A stretch of DNA of 64,000 nucleotides, from positions 1 through 64,000 of the forward strand of contig JBGALI010000019.1 of NCBI GenBank assembly GCA_044223975.1. Direction: 5' to 3'. Position 1 is the first letter of the stretch; each line of letters begins with the position of its first letter. The DNA is from CAZCPB01 sp044223975 (GTDB lineage Bacteria; Planctomycetota; Phycisphaerae; Phycisphaerales; UBA1924). The translations under genes were made by a program, and so were the position numbers. Below the pieces are notes generated by a model that did no database searches, was not told the origin of the DNA, and worked only from the letters and a program-made list of their open reading frames with translations. Of the stretch, positions 33,342-41,448 are shown one piece after another.

Positions 33342-34406
33342 GTGAACACCAGCGATCCGTCCCGTCGTGAATTCCTGAAGCACTCCGCGGCAGCCGCGGC
33401 GGCTCTTTCAGCCACCGGGGCCCTGGCCTTCCAGCCGCCGGCGGCCAAGCCCGTCGCACCCCAGCCGGCCACGGCCAAACCGACCCTCGAGCGGAGGCCG
33501 TTCGGCAAGACCGACATGAAGGTCGCGGTCCTGGGCTTTGGCTCGGCGGAGATCGGGTACGAGAAGACCGACCAGGGGACCGTCGACACGATCCTGAACG
33601 CGGCTCTGGACGCCGGGCTGAACGTCGTCGACACGGCCGAGTGCTACATCGACTCGGAGGAGCAGATCGGCAAGGCCGTGGCCCACCGGCGCAAGGAGTT
33701 CTACCTCTTCACCAAGTGCGGGCACTACGTCGAGGGTGCCGGGCGCGGGCAGGACTGGAGCAAGGCGGGAACGCTCAAGTCGATCGAGCGGAGCCTGAAG
33801 CGCCTGAAGACCGACGCGGTGGACCTGGTGCAGCTGCACTCGTGCGGGATCGACGAGCTGAAGAAGGGCGAGTGCATCGAGGGGCTGGAGCAGGCCAAGA
33901 AGGAAGGCAAGACGCGCTACATCGGGTACAGCGGCGATTCGCTCGCCGCGAAGTACGCGGTGGAGTGCGGACGCTTCGACTCGCTGCAGACGTCGGTGAA
34001 CATCGCCGACCAGGAGTGCATCACGCTGACGCTGCCGCTCGCGAAAGCAAAGCAGATGGGCGTGATCGCCAAGCGCCCGATCGCCAATGCCGCGTGGCGT
34101 TACGACGCCAAGCCCGACCAGGGGTACCACCTCGTGTACTGGCAGCGGCTGCAGGAGCTGAAGTACCCGTTCGCGACGGGCGACAAGCGTTCGGACAACG
34201 GCCCGGACGGCGCGGCGGGGATCGCGATGCGATTCACGGCGATGCAGCCGGGCGTGGACGTGCTGATCATCGGCACGAGCAAGCCGGAGCGGTGGCGGCA
34301 GAACGCGCAGCTCCTGATGGCGGGCCCGTTGCCCAAAGAGGTCGAGGAGCAGATCCGGGCGCGGTGGAAGGAAGTCGCCAAGGCGGACTGGACGGGGCAG
34401 ACCTGA
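33342..34406 (+). CDS. Tat-exported aldo/keto reductase
   Basis: 354 residues from GTG 33342 (AAGGAG six bases upstream). The N-terminus PSRREFLKHSAAAAAALSATGALA is a Tat signal (twin Arg, then FLK). The AKR barrel follows (about 55-340): VLGFGSAEIGY, DTAECYIDSEEQIGKAV with the catalytic Asp and Tyr, FTKCG with Lys, and LVQLHSCGIDEL with His. IGYSGDS and the C-terminal IIGTSKPERWRQN region are as in the family. The substrate is unknown; export with a folded NADPH cofactor is what the Tat route would allow. Confidence 0.88.
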   Translation: MNTSDPSRREFLKHSAAAAAALSATGALAFQPPAAKPVAPQPATAKPTLERRPFGKTDMKVAVLGFGSAEIGYEKTDQGTVDTILNAALDAGLNVVDTAECYIDSEEQIGKAVAHRRKEFYLFTKCGHYVEGAGRGQDWSKAGTLKSIERSLKRLKTDAVDLVQLHSCGIDELKKGECIEGLEQAKKEGKTRYIGYSGDSLAAKYAVECGRFDSLQTSVNIADQECITLTLPLAKAKQMGVIAKRPIANAAWRYDAKPDQGYHLVYWQRLQELKYPFATGDKRSDNGPDGAAGIAMRFTAMQPGVDVLIIGTSKPERWRQNAQLLMAGPLPKEVEEQIRARWKEVAKADWTGQT

Positions 34407-34419
34407 GGCGAGGCGTCTT

Positions 34420-34653
34420 GGCCCCGGAGGGGCCGAGGGGTGTAGCCACGAGTGGAGGGAGTCCGCGAGCGCAACTCGTGGCGAGCCTGTCCATAACCCA
34501 TATCGCCCCGGAGGGGCGACGGGACGTTCATCCATCCGCGCACATTTCCTTTGCCCCTGCCGGGGCAACACGCGCACACCGCCCGTGACCACGAGTTCCG
34601 GTCGCCAAGGGCGACCTCCACTCGTGGCTCCATCCCGCTGCCCCTTCGGGGCA
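34420..34653. repeat. cluster of six intergenic hairpins (REP-like), copies 2 and 3
   Basis: In the 34407-34742 gap: GGCCCCGGAGGGGCC (34420-34434); GCCACGAGT/ACTCGTGGC (34445-34453 with 34474-34482); CGCCCCGGAGGGGCG (34504-34518); TGCCCC/GGGGCA (34552-34567); CCACGAGT/ACTCGTGG (34589-34596 with 34620-34627) around an inner GGTCGCC/GGCGACC; TGCCCC/GGGGCA (34639-34653). The two CCACGAGT hairpins are in opposite orientation. Nothing else is seen in the gap apart from the promoter-like -10 at its end. Confidence 0.75.
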
Positions 34654-34692
34654 AACACGAGAGTTCATCGCCGGACCGAGCGTCTTCGTGCC

Positions 34693-34721
34693 GGTGATGT
34701 GCGCGGCCCGCTCCCTATACT
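34693..34721 (+). promoter_or_regulatory. promoter-like -10 element for glycyl-tRNA synthetase
   Basis: TATACT (34716-34721) lies 21 bp before the ATG; GGTGAT 17 bp upstream is a weak -35. The Shine-Dalgarno GGAG nine bases before ATG fits. Confidence 0.4.
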
Positions 34722-34742
34722 CCGCCCCTGGAGATTTCACGC

Positions 34743-36377
34743 ATGTCCGACGCGCCCGCTTCAACCCCCACACCCGCCAACTCGCCGGCGACCTCGTCCA
34801 AGTCGATGGACGACATCATGTCGCTGTGCAAGCGCCGCGGCTTCATTTTCCAGGCCTCGGACATCTACGGCGGCATCAACGGCTTCTGGGATTACGGGCC
34901 GCTGGGGGCGCAGCTCAAAAAGAACCTGCGCGAGGCGTGGTGGCAGGACATGATCCTGCGCCCGGCGTGGGGCAAGCCGGGGCCGGGCGGGCAGCGCGTG
35001 CGCTGCGTGCCGCTGGAGACGCGGATCATCCAGCACCCCAAAGTGTGGGAGGCGAGCGGGCACGTGGCTGGGTTCAACGACCCGATGGTGGACTGCAAGT
35101 CGTGCAAGGCGCGATTTCGCGCGGACCATCTGCTCGTGGTGCGCTACGAGGGAGTTCGCGAGATCCCCAAGCCGGGCGAGGAGCCCGTCTTCCGGACTTC
35201 CTTCTTCGGCCTTGGATCCGAGAGCGAGATCATCGAGCAGAATCGCAAGAAGATTGATCGCCTGATCGAGCAGAACAAGGGCCGGCTGGTCGAGACGGTT
35301 CGGTTCGTGGACAACCGCGCCCTTTATCAGGACAAGTTCCCGTGCCCGTCCTGCGGCGTTGTCGGGCAGCTGACCGAGCCCCGCCAGTTCAACCTGATGT
35401 TCAAGACCTACATCGGCGCCACCGCGACCGAGGACGATACCGCCTACCTCCGACCCGAGACCGCGCAGGGCGTGTTCGTGCAGTTCAAGAACGTCGTGGA
35501 CACCACGCGCATCAAGGTTCCCTTCGGCATCGGCAACACGGGCACGAGTTTCCGCAACGAAGTCACGCCGCGCAACTTCACGTTCCGCTCGCGCGAGTTC
35601 GACCAGGCGGAGCTTGAGTTCTTCTGCCACCCCGACGAATCGGTCGAGTGGTACAAGTTCTGGCGCGACTTCCGCATGGAGTGGTGGAAGTCGATCGGCC
35701 TCGCCGGCGACAACCTGATCCTGCGCGAGCACGAGAAGGACGAGCTGTCGCACTATTCCAGCGGCACGAGCGATGTGGAGTACCGGTTCCCGTTCACGGC
35801 GCCCGGCTTCGGCGAGCTCGAGGGCATCGCGCACCGCGGCAACTACGACCTGACGCAGCACCAGAAGCACTCGGGCGTGAAGCTTGAGTACAACGACACC
35901 GACCGCGGCGAGATCCTGCCCAACGGCGGGCGCCGCGGCGAGCGGTACCTCCCCCACTGCATCGAGCCCGCGGCTGGCCTTGACCGCGGGGTCCTGGCGC
36001 TCATCTGCGAGGCGTACACCAAGGACGCGTCGCGGGCCAGCCCCGAGTTCCTGAAGCTGCACCCGCGCCTGGCGCCCATCAAGGCGGCGGTCTTCCCGCT
36101 GGTGGCCAAGGAAGGGATGCCCGAGGTGGCCGAGAAGCTGCACACCGAGCTGTGCGAGAAGTTCTGGCGTCAGGGCGCGGTGGAGATGGATGAGAAGCAG
36201 TCCATTGGTCGGCGCTACGCCCGCATGGACGAGGCGGGGTGCCCCTACTGCTTCACCATCGACGGCGACACGCAGAAGGACCAGACGGTGACGGTGCGCG
36301 ACCGCGACACGGGGACGCAGCAGCGGATCGGCATCGACAAGGTCGGCGCGTTCCTGGGCGAGAAGCTGGGTCTGTGA
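34743..36377 (+). CDS. glyQS: glycyl-tRNA synthetase, alpha2 (class II) type
   Basis: 544 residues from ATG 34743. The catalytic core starts at MDDIMSLCKRRGFIFQASDIYGGINGFWDYGPLG. Zinc-site Cys pairs are at DCKSC and PCPSC. Motif 2 is GTSFRNEVTPRNFTFRSREFDQAELEFF, followed by the glycine-specific Glu-rich strand. Motif 3 is GLDRGVLALICEAY (IEPAAGLDRGVLALI). The C-terminal anticodon-binding domain is about 430-540. This is the single-chain eukaryote/archaea/Thermus-like form, not the alpha2beta2 form; the Ser/Thr/Pro-rich first 20 residues are an addition. It charges tRNA-Gly. Confidence 0.95.
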   Translation: MSDAPASTPTPANSPATSSKSMDDIMSLCKRRGFIFQASDIYGGINGFWDYGPLGAQLKKNLREAWWQDMILRPAWGKPGPGGQRVRCVPLETRIIQHPKVWEASGHVAGFNDPMVDCKSCKARFRADHLLVVRYEGVREIPKPGEEPVFRTSFFGLGSESEIIEQNRKKIDRLIEQNKGRLVETVRFVDNRALYQDKFPCPSCGVVGQLTEPRQFNLMFKTYIGATATEDDTAYLRPETAQGVFVQFKNVVDTTRIKVPFGIGNTGTSFRNEVTPRNFTFRSREFDQAELEFFCHPDESVEWYKFWRDFRMEWWKSIGLAGDNLILREHEKDELSHYSSGTSDVEYRFPFTAPGFGELEGIAHRGNYDLTQHQKHSGVKLEYNDTDRGEILPNGGRRGERYLPHCIEPAAGLDRGVLALICEAYTKDASRASPEFLKLHPRLAPIKAAVFPLVAKEGMPEVAEKLHTELCEKFWRQGAVEMDEKQSIGRRYARMDEAGCPYCFTIDGDTQKDQTVTVRDRDTGTQQRIGIDKVGAFLGEKLGL

Positions 36378-36393
36378 GCGCGCGGAGCGGGGC

Positions 36394-37614
36394 GTGAAGG
36401 CAAACGTGCGTGAGTCGGGCGGGCGCGGGGCCGGGCACGGGCTGGTGGCGTGGTCTCTTGGCGCGGCCCTGGCGATCGCGGCGCACGCGCGTGCGCAGGA
36501 TGCCGCGCCGGCTCCAGCCCCACAAGCGCCCGCGGCTCCGCGGTACATCGATCTTGATGCCGACGGCCGCCGCCAGATCGTGGTCGACCGCGACAAGACC
36601 GAGTATCTCGGGCACGTGTCGACGGTACTGCTGGCGGACCAGCGGACGATTATCGCGGTGTACCCCAAGGGGCACGGGCGCGGGCCGATCGTGATGAAGA
36701 CCTCGACCGATGGCGGGCGGACGTGGAGCAAGCGGCGCGAGCCCGGCAAGGGGTTGCCGGCCAACTGGGCCGACAGCAAGGAGACGCCGACGATCTTCGC
36801 CCTCCCTCGGGGGGGCGGGAGCGAGGACCGGCTGGTGCTGTTCTCGGGGCTGTACCCGGGCATGCTCGCAACCTCGGACGACAACGGCGGGACGTGGACG
36901 GATCTCAAGCCGGTCGGCGACTGGGGCGGGATCGTGATGATGGGAAGCGTCGAGCCGATCTCGGGCGGGCGCGCGATGGCGTTCTGGCACGACGACGGAC
37001 GCTTCCTGCGCGCCGGGGGCAAGGTCACGCCGACGATGACGCTGCTTTCGAGCACGACGGCGGACGCGGGGCTGACGTGGTCCCTGCCGCGGGTGGTGTT
37101 CGAGGACTCGGCGGTGCACCTGTGCGAGCCGGGGGCGGTGCGGTCGCCCGACGGGGCGGAGCTTTCGCTTCTCCTGCGCGAGAACCGGCGCGTGAAGCAG
37201 AGCCACGTGATGAGCACGCGCGACGAGGGCGAGACGTGGACCAAGCCGCGCGAGCTGAACCCGGCGCTGACGGGCGACCGTCACACGGCACGCTACGCGC
37301 CCGACGGCAGGCTGGTGGTGTCGTTCCGCGACATGGCAGAAGGCAGCCCGACGCGGGGCGACTGGGTCGCGTGGGTCGGGACGTACGACGATGTGACGGC
37401 GGGCAGGCCGGGGCAGTACCGCGTGCGCCTCAAGGACAACAAGGACGCGTGGGACTGCGGGTACCCGGGCCTGAGCATTCTGCCCGACGGCAGCGTGGCG
37501 TGCGTGACGTACGGGCACTGGGACGAAGGGAAGCCGCCGTACATCGTGTGCGTGCGGTTCTCGCTGGGCGAACTCGACGCGATCGCGGCGTCGGGCGGGG
37601 CGGCGCCGCGCTGA
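36394..37614 (+). CDS. secreted sialidase-like protein with BNR/Asp-box repeats
   Basis: 406 residues from GTG 36394. Signal peptide GLVAWSLGAALAIAAHARAQ. Four Asp-box motifs in order: STDGGRTW, SDDNGGTW, TADAGLTW and TRDEGETW. The six-bladed propeller is also shown by FSGLYPGMLAT, LCEPGAVRSPDG and DRHTARYAPDGRLVVSFRDM. GH33 sialidases need an Arg triad, Glu and Tyr nucleophile; Arg residues are present but I cannot confirm the catalytic set by eye. It may be a sialidase, a non-enzymatic BNR protein, or an exo-glycosidase of a related family. It starts 16 bp after the glycyl-tRNA synthetase stop. Confidence 0.72.
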   Translation: MKANVRESGGRGAGHGLVAWSLGAALAIAAHARAQDAAPAPAPQAPAAPRYIDLDADGRRQIVVDRDKTEYLGHVSTVLLADQRTIIAVYPKGHGRGPIVMKTSTDGGRTWSKRREPGKGLPANWADSKETPTIFALPRGGGSEDRLVLFSGLYPGMLATSDDNGGTWTDLKPVGDWGGIVMMGSVEPISGGRAMAFWHDDGRFLRAGGKVTPTMTLLSSTTADAGLTWSLPRVVFEDSAVHLCEPGAVRSPDGAELSLLLRENRRVKQSHVMSTRDEGETWTKPRELNPALTGDRHTARYAPDGRLVVSFRDMAEGSPTRGDWVAWVGTYDDVTAGRPGQYRVRLKDNKDAWDCGYPGLSILPDGSVACVTYGHWDEGKPPYIVCVRFSLGELDAIAASGGAAPR

Positions 37615-37635
37615 GACCCGTGGCCGGAAGCGAGT

Positions 37636-38196
37636 TCACCACGGATCTTTTTCTGAGAGCATGTACTCGGGGATGGTGCTGTCGTTGTTCGACATCCACA
37701 CACCCGTGTAGCCCTGGCATTGGCGGCGGACCTGGGTCGAGAGGGCGGCGCGGGCCTGCCCGGGCTTGATGGTCAGGTCGATGATCGACACCGAGGCGAC
37801 GACTTCGGGTACGCGGAACCAGTGGATGCGCTCGAGGCGCGAGTTGCACATGTCGTTGCCGTCGGGCGAGGCCGCGGCAGAGGGGTCGGGCTCTTCGAAG
37901 GTCCAGTGCGGGTATGGAACTTTCCACAGCCAGCGCGGCGGCGCGAGGCGGTACTGCGTGAATCGCGTGCCGGTGCCGCCCGAGTTCAGCACCGCGACGC
38001 CTTTGACGTAGCCGCGCGGCGCGATCGCGTAGAGCACGAGGATTGCTGCCGCGGCGAGGATCCAGGGGCGGCGGCGGCGCCACGCGAGGGTTCGCAGGTA
38101 CGTGCGCGGGTTGGCGGGGTCGAAGGCGCGACCACACTCGGGGCAGCGCGGCTCGGGGGCGCCGGCGAGGTCGTAGGTGCACGACTTGCAGAACAT
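37636..38196 (-). CDS. membrane protein with N-terminal zinc ribbon
   Basis: 186 residues from ATG 38196; a GTG at 38205 overlaps the upstream stop as GTGA and is also likely. Ribbon CKSCTYDLAGAPEPRCPECGRAFDPANP (residues 3-30). A basic stretch YLRTLAWRRRRPW precedes a membrane helix (ILAAAAILVLYAIAPRGYV). The outside region has LAPPRWLWKVPYPHWTFEE and an aromatic/charged tail. The gene at 40721-41386 shares the same order: ribbon, basic stretch, helix ending in YALAPRG, then LAPPRWFASIPYPYWTE. It sits last in the TetR/VOC/AHSA1 gene set. Confidence 0.68.
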   Translation of the reverse strand: MFCKSCTYDLAGAPEPRCPECGRAFDPANPRTYLRTLAWRRRRPWILAAAAILVLYAIAPRGYVKGVAVLNSGGTGTRFTQYRLAPPRWLWKVPYPHWTFEEPDPSAAASPDGNDMCNSRLERIHWFRVPEVVASVSIIDLTIKPGQARAALSTQVRRQCQGYTGVWMSNNDSTIPEYMLSEKDPW

Positions 38197-38201
38197 GGGG
38201 T

Positions 38202-39278
38202 TCACTTGGGCGGCGCTTCGGCGGGCGGCTTCGCCTGGTAGTGCGCGGCAAGGCCTTGGAGGACGCGGCCCCACGCGGCATCGAAGTAGGCGCGGGTGTC
38301 CTTCCACTCCTGCTCGTGGTCGGTGTGTGCCGCGGCTTGCTCGGCGAATCCCAGGTGGCGGATGCGGACGCGGGTGGCGTTGGCGTTGACCTCGTCGAAG
38401 GTGACGACGACCCATGTGTGGAATTGGCGGGCGTGCGCGAACTTGGGCGGGGCGTTCCAGGTGTAGCTGAACATGCGTCCGGGGTCGAAGGAGAGAACCG
38501 TGCAGCCCTCGCTGCCGCGCTGGCCGGCGGGGGGCTCGGTTGAGAAGTAGATTTCGAACGGTCCGCCGGGACGGCACTCGATCTTGGACGTCACGCCGCT
38601 CCAGGATTTCCAGCCATCGCTGGTGGTGTAAGCGGTGTAGACCTCTTGACGTGGCGCGGCGACGATGATCTCGTGCTCGATGGGGGCGAGGGTGTTCTGC
38701 GCGTGGGCATCGCCGGCGGCGGGCTTCACGCCCTTGTCGTAGATCGACTGGAGCTTCTTGAGCACCCAGCCGTTGCCGGCCTCGAAGAAGGCCTTCATCT
38801 TCTGGCTCTCGTCGTCCGTGGTGTAGCCCATGGTCGACAGGCGAACGTGGGTGCGGCCGTCGCCCAGGTCGGTGAAGGTGGCGACCGACCAGGTGTCCTT
38901 CCACGCGTTCGTAAAGGGGAAGCCGGCCGGGGGCTTGTGGATGCGGAAGGAGATCATGCGCTCGGGCTCGAAGGAGATGATCTGGTTCTGGATCGTGCCG
39001 TCATCGCCGAGAACGCCCTTGGGGTCGTAGTGCGAGCGCATGAGGCCGCCGACGCGAAGGTCGATCTCGGCTTTGGCGGCCCCGAGGTTCTTGAAGCCGT
39101 CGCCGGTGGTGAAGACGCGCCACAGTTCGGCGGGCGGGGCGTTGACGATGCCCTCGACGACGAGGGGGGCGGTACTCGGCGCGGCAGGGGCCGGCGTGGC
39201 GGCGGCGGGCTCGGGGCGCTTCTCGGGAGGCTGGGCGGCGAGCGCGGCGGCGATCAGCGAGAGTGCGAGCAGTTTCAT
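38202..39278 (-). CDS. secreted tandem AHSA1/SRPBCC-domain protein
   Basis: 358 residues from ATG 39278 (CCGGAG five bases upstream). Signal peptide MKLLALSLIAAALAA, a Pro/Ala linker, then two AHSA1-like domains. Domain 1 (about 40-185): LVVEGIVNAPPAELWRVFTTGDGFKNLGAAKAEIDLRVGG...GWVLKKLQSIY. Domain 2 (about 205-350): IEHEIIVAAPRQEVYTAYTTSDGWKSWSGVTSKIECRPGG...FDAAWGRVLQGLAAHY. Each has the APxxxVWxxxT..G..xW pattern and C-terminal helix of SRPBCC ligand-binding folds. Secretion is unusual for this normally cytosolic family. It lies in the TetR-controlled set with a VOC protein. Confidence 0.78.
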   Translation of the reverse strand: MKLLALSLIAAALAAQPPEKRPEPAAATPAPAAPSTAPLVVEGIVNAPPAELWRVFTTGDGFKNLGAAKAEIDLRVGGLMRSHYDPKGVLGDDGTIQNQIISFEPERMISFRIHKPPAGFPFTNAWKDTWSVATFTDLGDGRTHVRLSTMGYTTDDESQKMKAFFEAGNGWVLKKLQSIYDKGVKPAAGDAHAQNTLAPIEHEIIVAAPRQEVYTAYTTSDGWKSWSGVTSKIECRPGGPFEIYFSTEPPAGQRGSEGCTVLSFDPGRMFSYTWNAPPKFAHARQFHTWVVVTFDEVNANATRVRIRHLGFAEQAAAHTDHEQEWKDTRAYFDAAWGRVLQGLAAHYQAKPPAEAPPK

Positions 39279-39324
39279 GAGATCTCCGGTGAGTTTGTGC
39301 GTGCGGCGGGGAATGGGGGTCGTG

Positions 39325-39360
39325 GGTTGGCCGGCCCGCCGACTTCCGTCGGCGGCTCCA
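39325..39360. repeat. intergenic hairpin (REP-like)
   Basis: CCGCCGAC-ttcc-GTCGGCGG (39336-39355), preceded by GTTGGCCGGCCCG, the same 13 bases found at 44350 in the other hairpin cluster. It lies between the VOC and AHSA1 genes. Confidence 0.6.
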
Positions 39361-39396
39361 CGGTGTGAAGCGGGCTCCACGGCGCGGGGCGGTCCG

Positions 39397-39753
39397 CTAC
39401 ATCTGCGCCGCCTTCCACAGCCCCACGATGTTGCCTTCGGGGTCCTTGATCCAGGCGAAGGCGCCCATGCCGGGGATGTCGGTCGGAGGAACGACCTGCT
39501 TGCCTCCCAGCGTGACGGCGTGGTCGATGGTCTTCTTGAGGTCGTCGACCTGCGCGTAGACGACGCAGTAGTTGTGGGGCTCATGGCCGAGCTGGTTGAG
39601 GTGGCCGCCGATCGACTTGTCGCCGGCGGTGTTCATGATCATCTGCGCGGGGCCGTAGGGCTGGAATTCCCAGCCCAGGAGCGTGGCGTAGAAGGCCTTG
39701 TTCTTCTCGGCGTTGCGGCAACCGATCTCGAAGTGGACGACTTTCGCGGCCAT
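39397..39753 (-). CDS. VOC family (glyoxalase/bleomycin-resistance-like) protein
   Basis: 118 residues from ATG 39753 (AAGGAG eight bases upstream). One VOC domain of two beta-alpha-beta3 units: VVHFEIGCRNAEKNKAFYATLLGWEFQP, then the second repeat VVYAQVDDLKKTIDHAVTLGGKQVVPPTDIPGMGAFAWIKDPEGNIVGLWKA. His and Glu metal positions are present in unit 1 (H7, E9); the usual unit 2 Glu lies within DPEGNIVGLW. This resembles the ydhR/PhnB-like small group. The enzyme's substrate is unknown. It is likely co-transcribed with the TetR gene. Confidence 0.88.
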   Translation of the reverse strand: MAAKVVHFEIGCRNAEKNKAFYATLLGWEFQPYGPAQMIMNTAGDKSIGGHLNQLGHEPHNYCVVYAQVDDLKKTIDHAVTLGGKQVVPPTDIPGMGAFAWIKDPEGNIVGLWKAAQM

Positions 39754-39821
39754 GGTTCGGGCTCCTTGAGAAGTCTGTGCGACGGACAACGGCGACGGGG
39801 CAATCGGAATTGAGATGCGCG

Positions 39822-40667
39822 CTAGGCGCCTCTCCGGCGGGGGCTTGGGGTTCCACGCGTGGGCTTTGTAGTGCGTTTGCGCGGGCGCGAACGCTTGGGC
39901 TTTGAGATTTGCGCGGCAGGATCGATCGGTGATCGAGCGCCGGCTTTCGCCCGCGGCGCGGGTTTCTCGGATGGCATGCGCGGGTGGAGTGTTTCGCGAG
40001 ATTGTGTGGCGGATGGAATCGGCGCGCCGTCGCGTTCGAGCCGCGCGAGGGCTTCGAGCGAATCGAAGTAGGCCCGCAGCTGCGCCACCGATTCGTCGAA
40101 CGGGCGCAGGTCGCCCGAGGCTCGCGACTGCATGATGCCGCCCTCCATCACGGTGAGGATGAAGTGCGCGAGCTGCGTGCGGTCCACGTGCCGCGGCAGG
40201 CGTTCGCCCGCGGCATCGAGCCACGCGCGCACGTGGTTGGCCCAGTTGCGGAAGTTGGCATCGATCAGTCTGCGGGCGTCTGGGTTGTCGTCGGCGACCT
40301 CGAGGGCGAGGTTTCCGATCGGACAACCCATGCGGCAGCCGAAGTAGCTCATGCCGTCGCGGTACTGCGCCAGCAGTCCAAAGACGCGGCCGATGGGGTC
40401 GGTGACGCGGGCCTCGGCCGGGCCCATGACCTGCGGCACAAGCTGCGTGAGGGCGTACTCGAGCACGCCGATCAGGAGCGCTTCCTTGCTGGGAAAGAAG
40501 TGGTAGAGCGAGCCGGCGTTGACGCCCGCCTCGCGGAGGATCGTGGCGATGCCCGTGGCGTGGTAGCCCTGCTCATGAAAGAGGCGGAAGGCGGTGGCCA
40601 GCAGCCGCTCGCGGGTGCCCGGGGCGTCGGGCGTGTCGTGAGGGATGGCGGGGGGAGCGGGGGTCAC
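39822..40667 (-). CDS. TetR/AcrR-family transcriptional regulator
   Basis: 281 residues from GTG 40667 (AAGGA seven bases upstream); a TTG at 40691 is in frame but sits inside the operator. The N-terminal HTH is typical: TRERLLATAFRLFHEQGYHATGIATILREAGVNAGSLYHFFPSKEALLIGVLE. A ligand-binding helical domain follows, with GCRMGCPIGNLALEVAD, which resembles the TetR_C of AcuR/YxaF/LmrA-like regulators, and FRNWANHVRAW. The tail after about residue 215 is Lys/Arg/Pro-rich and probably disordered. It should repress its own operon through the double operator upstream. Confidence 0.9.
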   Translation of the reverse strand: MTPAPPAIPHDTPDAPGTRERLLATAFRLFHEQGYHATGIATILREAGVNAGSLYHFFPSKEALLIGVLEYALTQLVPQVMGPAEARVTDPIGRVFGLLAQYRDGMSYFGCRMGCPIGNLALEVADDNPDARRLIDANFRNWANHVRAWLDAAGERLPRHVDRTQLAHFILTVMEGGIMQSRASGDLRPFDESVAQLRAYFDSLEALARLERDGAPIPSATQSRETLHPRMPSEKPAPRAKAGARSPIDPAAQISKPKRSRPRKRTTKPTRGTPSPRRRGA

Positions 40668-40675
40668 GGGCGTCC

Positions 40676-40713
40676 TTGAATGATCGTTCAAGCGTATTTG
40701 AGCGATCGTTCAA
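40676..40713 (-). promoter_or_regulatory. double palindromic operator for the TetR regulator
   Basis: Two 16-bp near-palindromes, TTGAATGATCGTTCAA (40676-40691) and TTGAGCGATCGTTCAA (40698-40713), are spaced exactly 22 bp apart, about two helical turns, so two dimers could bind the same DNA face. They lie just upstream of the regulator's GTG start and after the stop of the neighbouring gene. Autoregulation is the natural reading. Confidence 0.75.
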
Positions 40714-40720
40714 GGGCGTG

Positions 40721-41386
40721 TCAAGGGGGGAGCCAGCGGATTTCTTCGGGGGCGAAGCGCCAGACGTGGCGCGACCAGCCGTAGAGGTCCTGCGGAATCT
40801 CCCCGTCCACCGACGTGAACATCACGGTCAGGCCCATGCAGTGCGCGCGGGCGAGCACGCGCAGCTGGCTGTCGGCCCACTCGGACGTGCGCGGGTGCGT
40901 GGGGCCGGAGGGATCGCCCTGATTCCAGTCACTCTTGGAACTCCCCCACTGATCGCGGCTCTGAAACCAGCGTCGCTGCTCGATGGCGAGACGGAAATAA
41001 GCGTTGCCCGTGTTGTCGCTCACGGTCGATTGGCCTCGGGATCGCTCCGTCCAGTAAGGGTACGGAATCGACGCGAACCATCGCGGAGGGGCGAGCCGCC
41101 AGATCGACAGGCGCTGTTCGTCGATTCCCGGTCCGGCCCGGAAGGTCATCGTGCCTGAAACCACGCCGCGGGGCGCGAGCGCGTAGAACAGCAGGACTGC
41201 GGAGAGTGTGAGAACAAAGGGCTTCCAGCGGCGGCGCCAAGCGCGGGCGCGAGGCGAGCGATCAAACGAATACTTCCTGGAGGGGTCGAAGGCCGCCCCG
41301 CACTCGGGGCACCGGTTGGCCGCGATGCCGACGATCGCATAACCGCACTTGCGGCAGCATGCAGTCGGGGGCAACGCGGGGGTCAT
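40721..41386 (-). CDS. membrane protein with N-terminal CxxCGY...CPECG zinc ribbon
   Basis: 221 residues, ATG 41386. Ribbon CRKCGYAIVGIAANRCPECGAAFDPSRKY near 11-38, basic stretch RAWRRRWKPF, one membrane helix (VLTLSAVLLFYALAPRGVV) and an outside domain with LAPPRWFASIPYPYWTE and many Trp/Arg. It is a paralogue of the gene at 37636-38196. It ends only eight bases before the TetR operator and is on the same strand but upstream of it, so it is probably a separate transcript. Function unknown. Confidence 0.68.
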   Translation of the reverse strand: MTPALPPTACCRKCGYAIVGIAANRCPECGAAFDPSRKYSFDRSPRARAWRRRWKPFVLTLSAVLLFYALAPRGVVSGTMTFRAGPGIDEQRLSIWRLAPPRWFASIPYPYWTERSRGQSTVSDNTGNAYFRLAIEQRRWFQSRDQWGSSKSDWNQGDPSGPTHPRTSEWADSQLRVLARAHCMGLTVMFTSVDGEIPQDLYGWSRHVWRFAPEEIRWLPP

Positions 41387-41448
41387 GGATCCAGCTTACC
41401 CACCCGCTACCCGCCGATCATGCATTCTGTGCCCGCTAGCATCGCACG

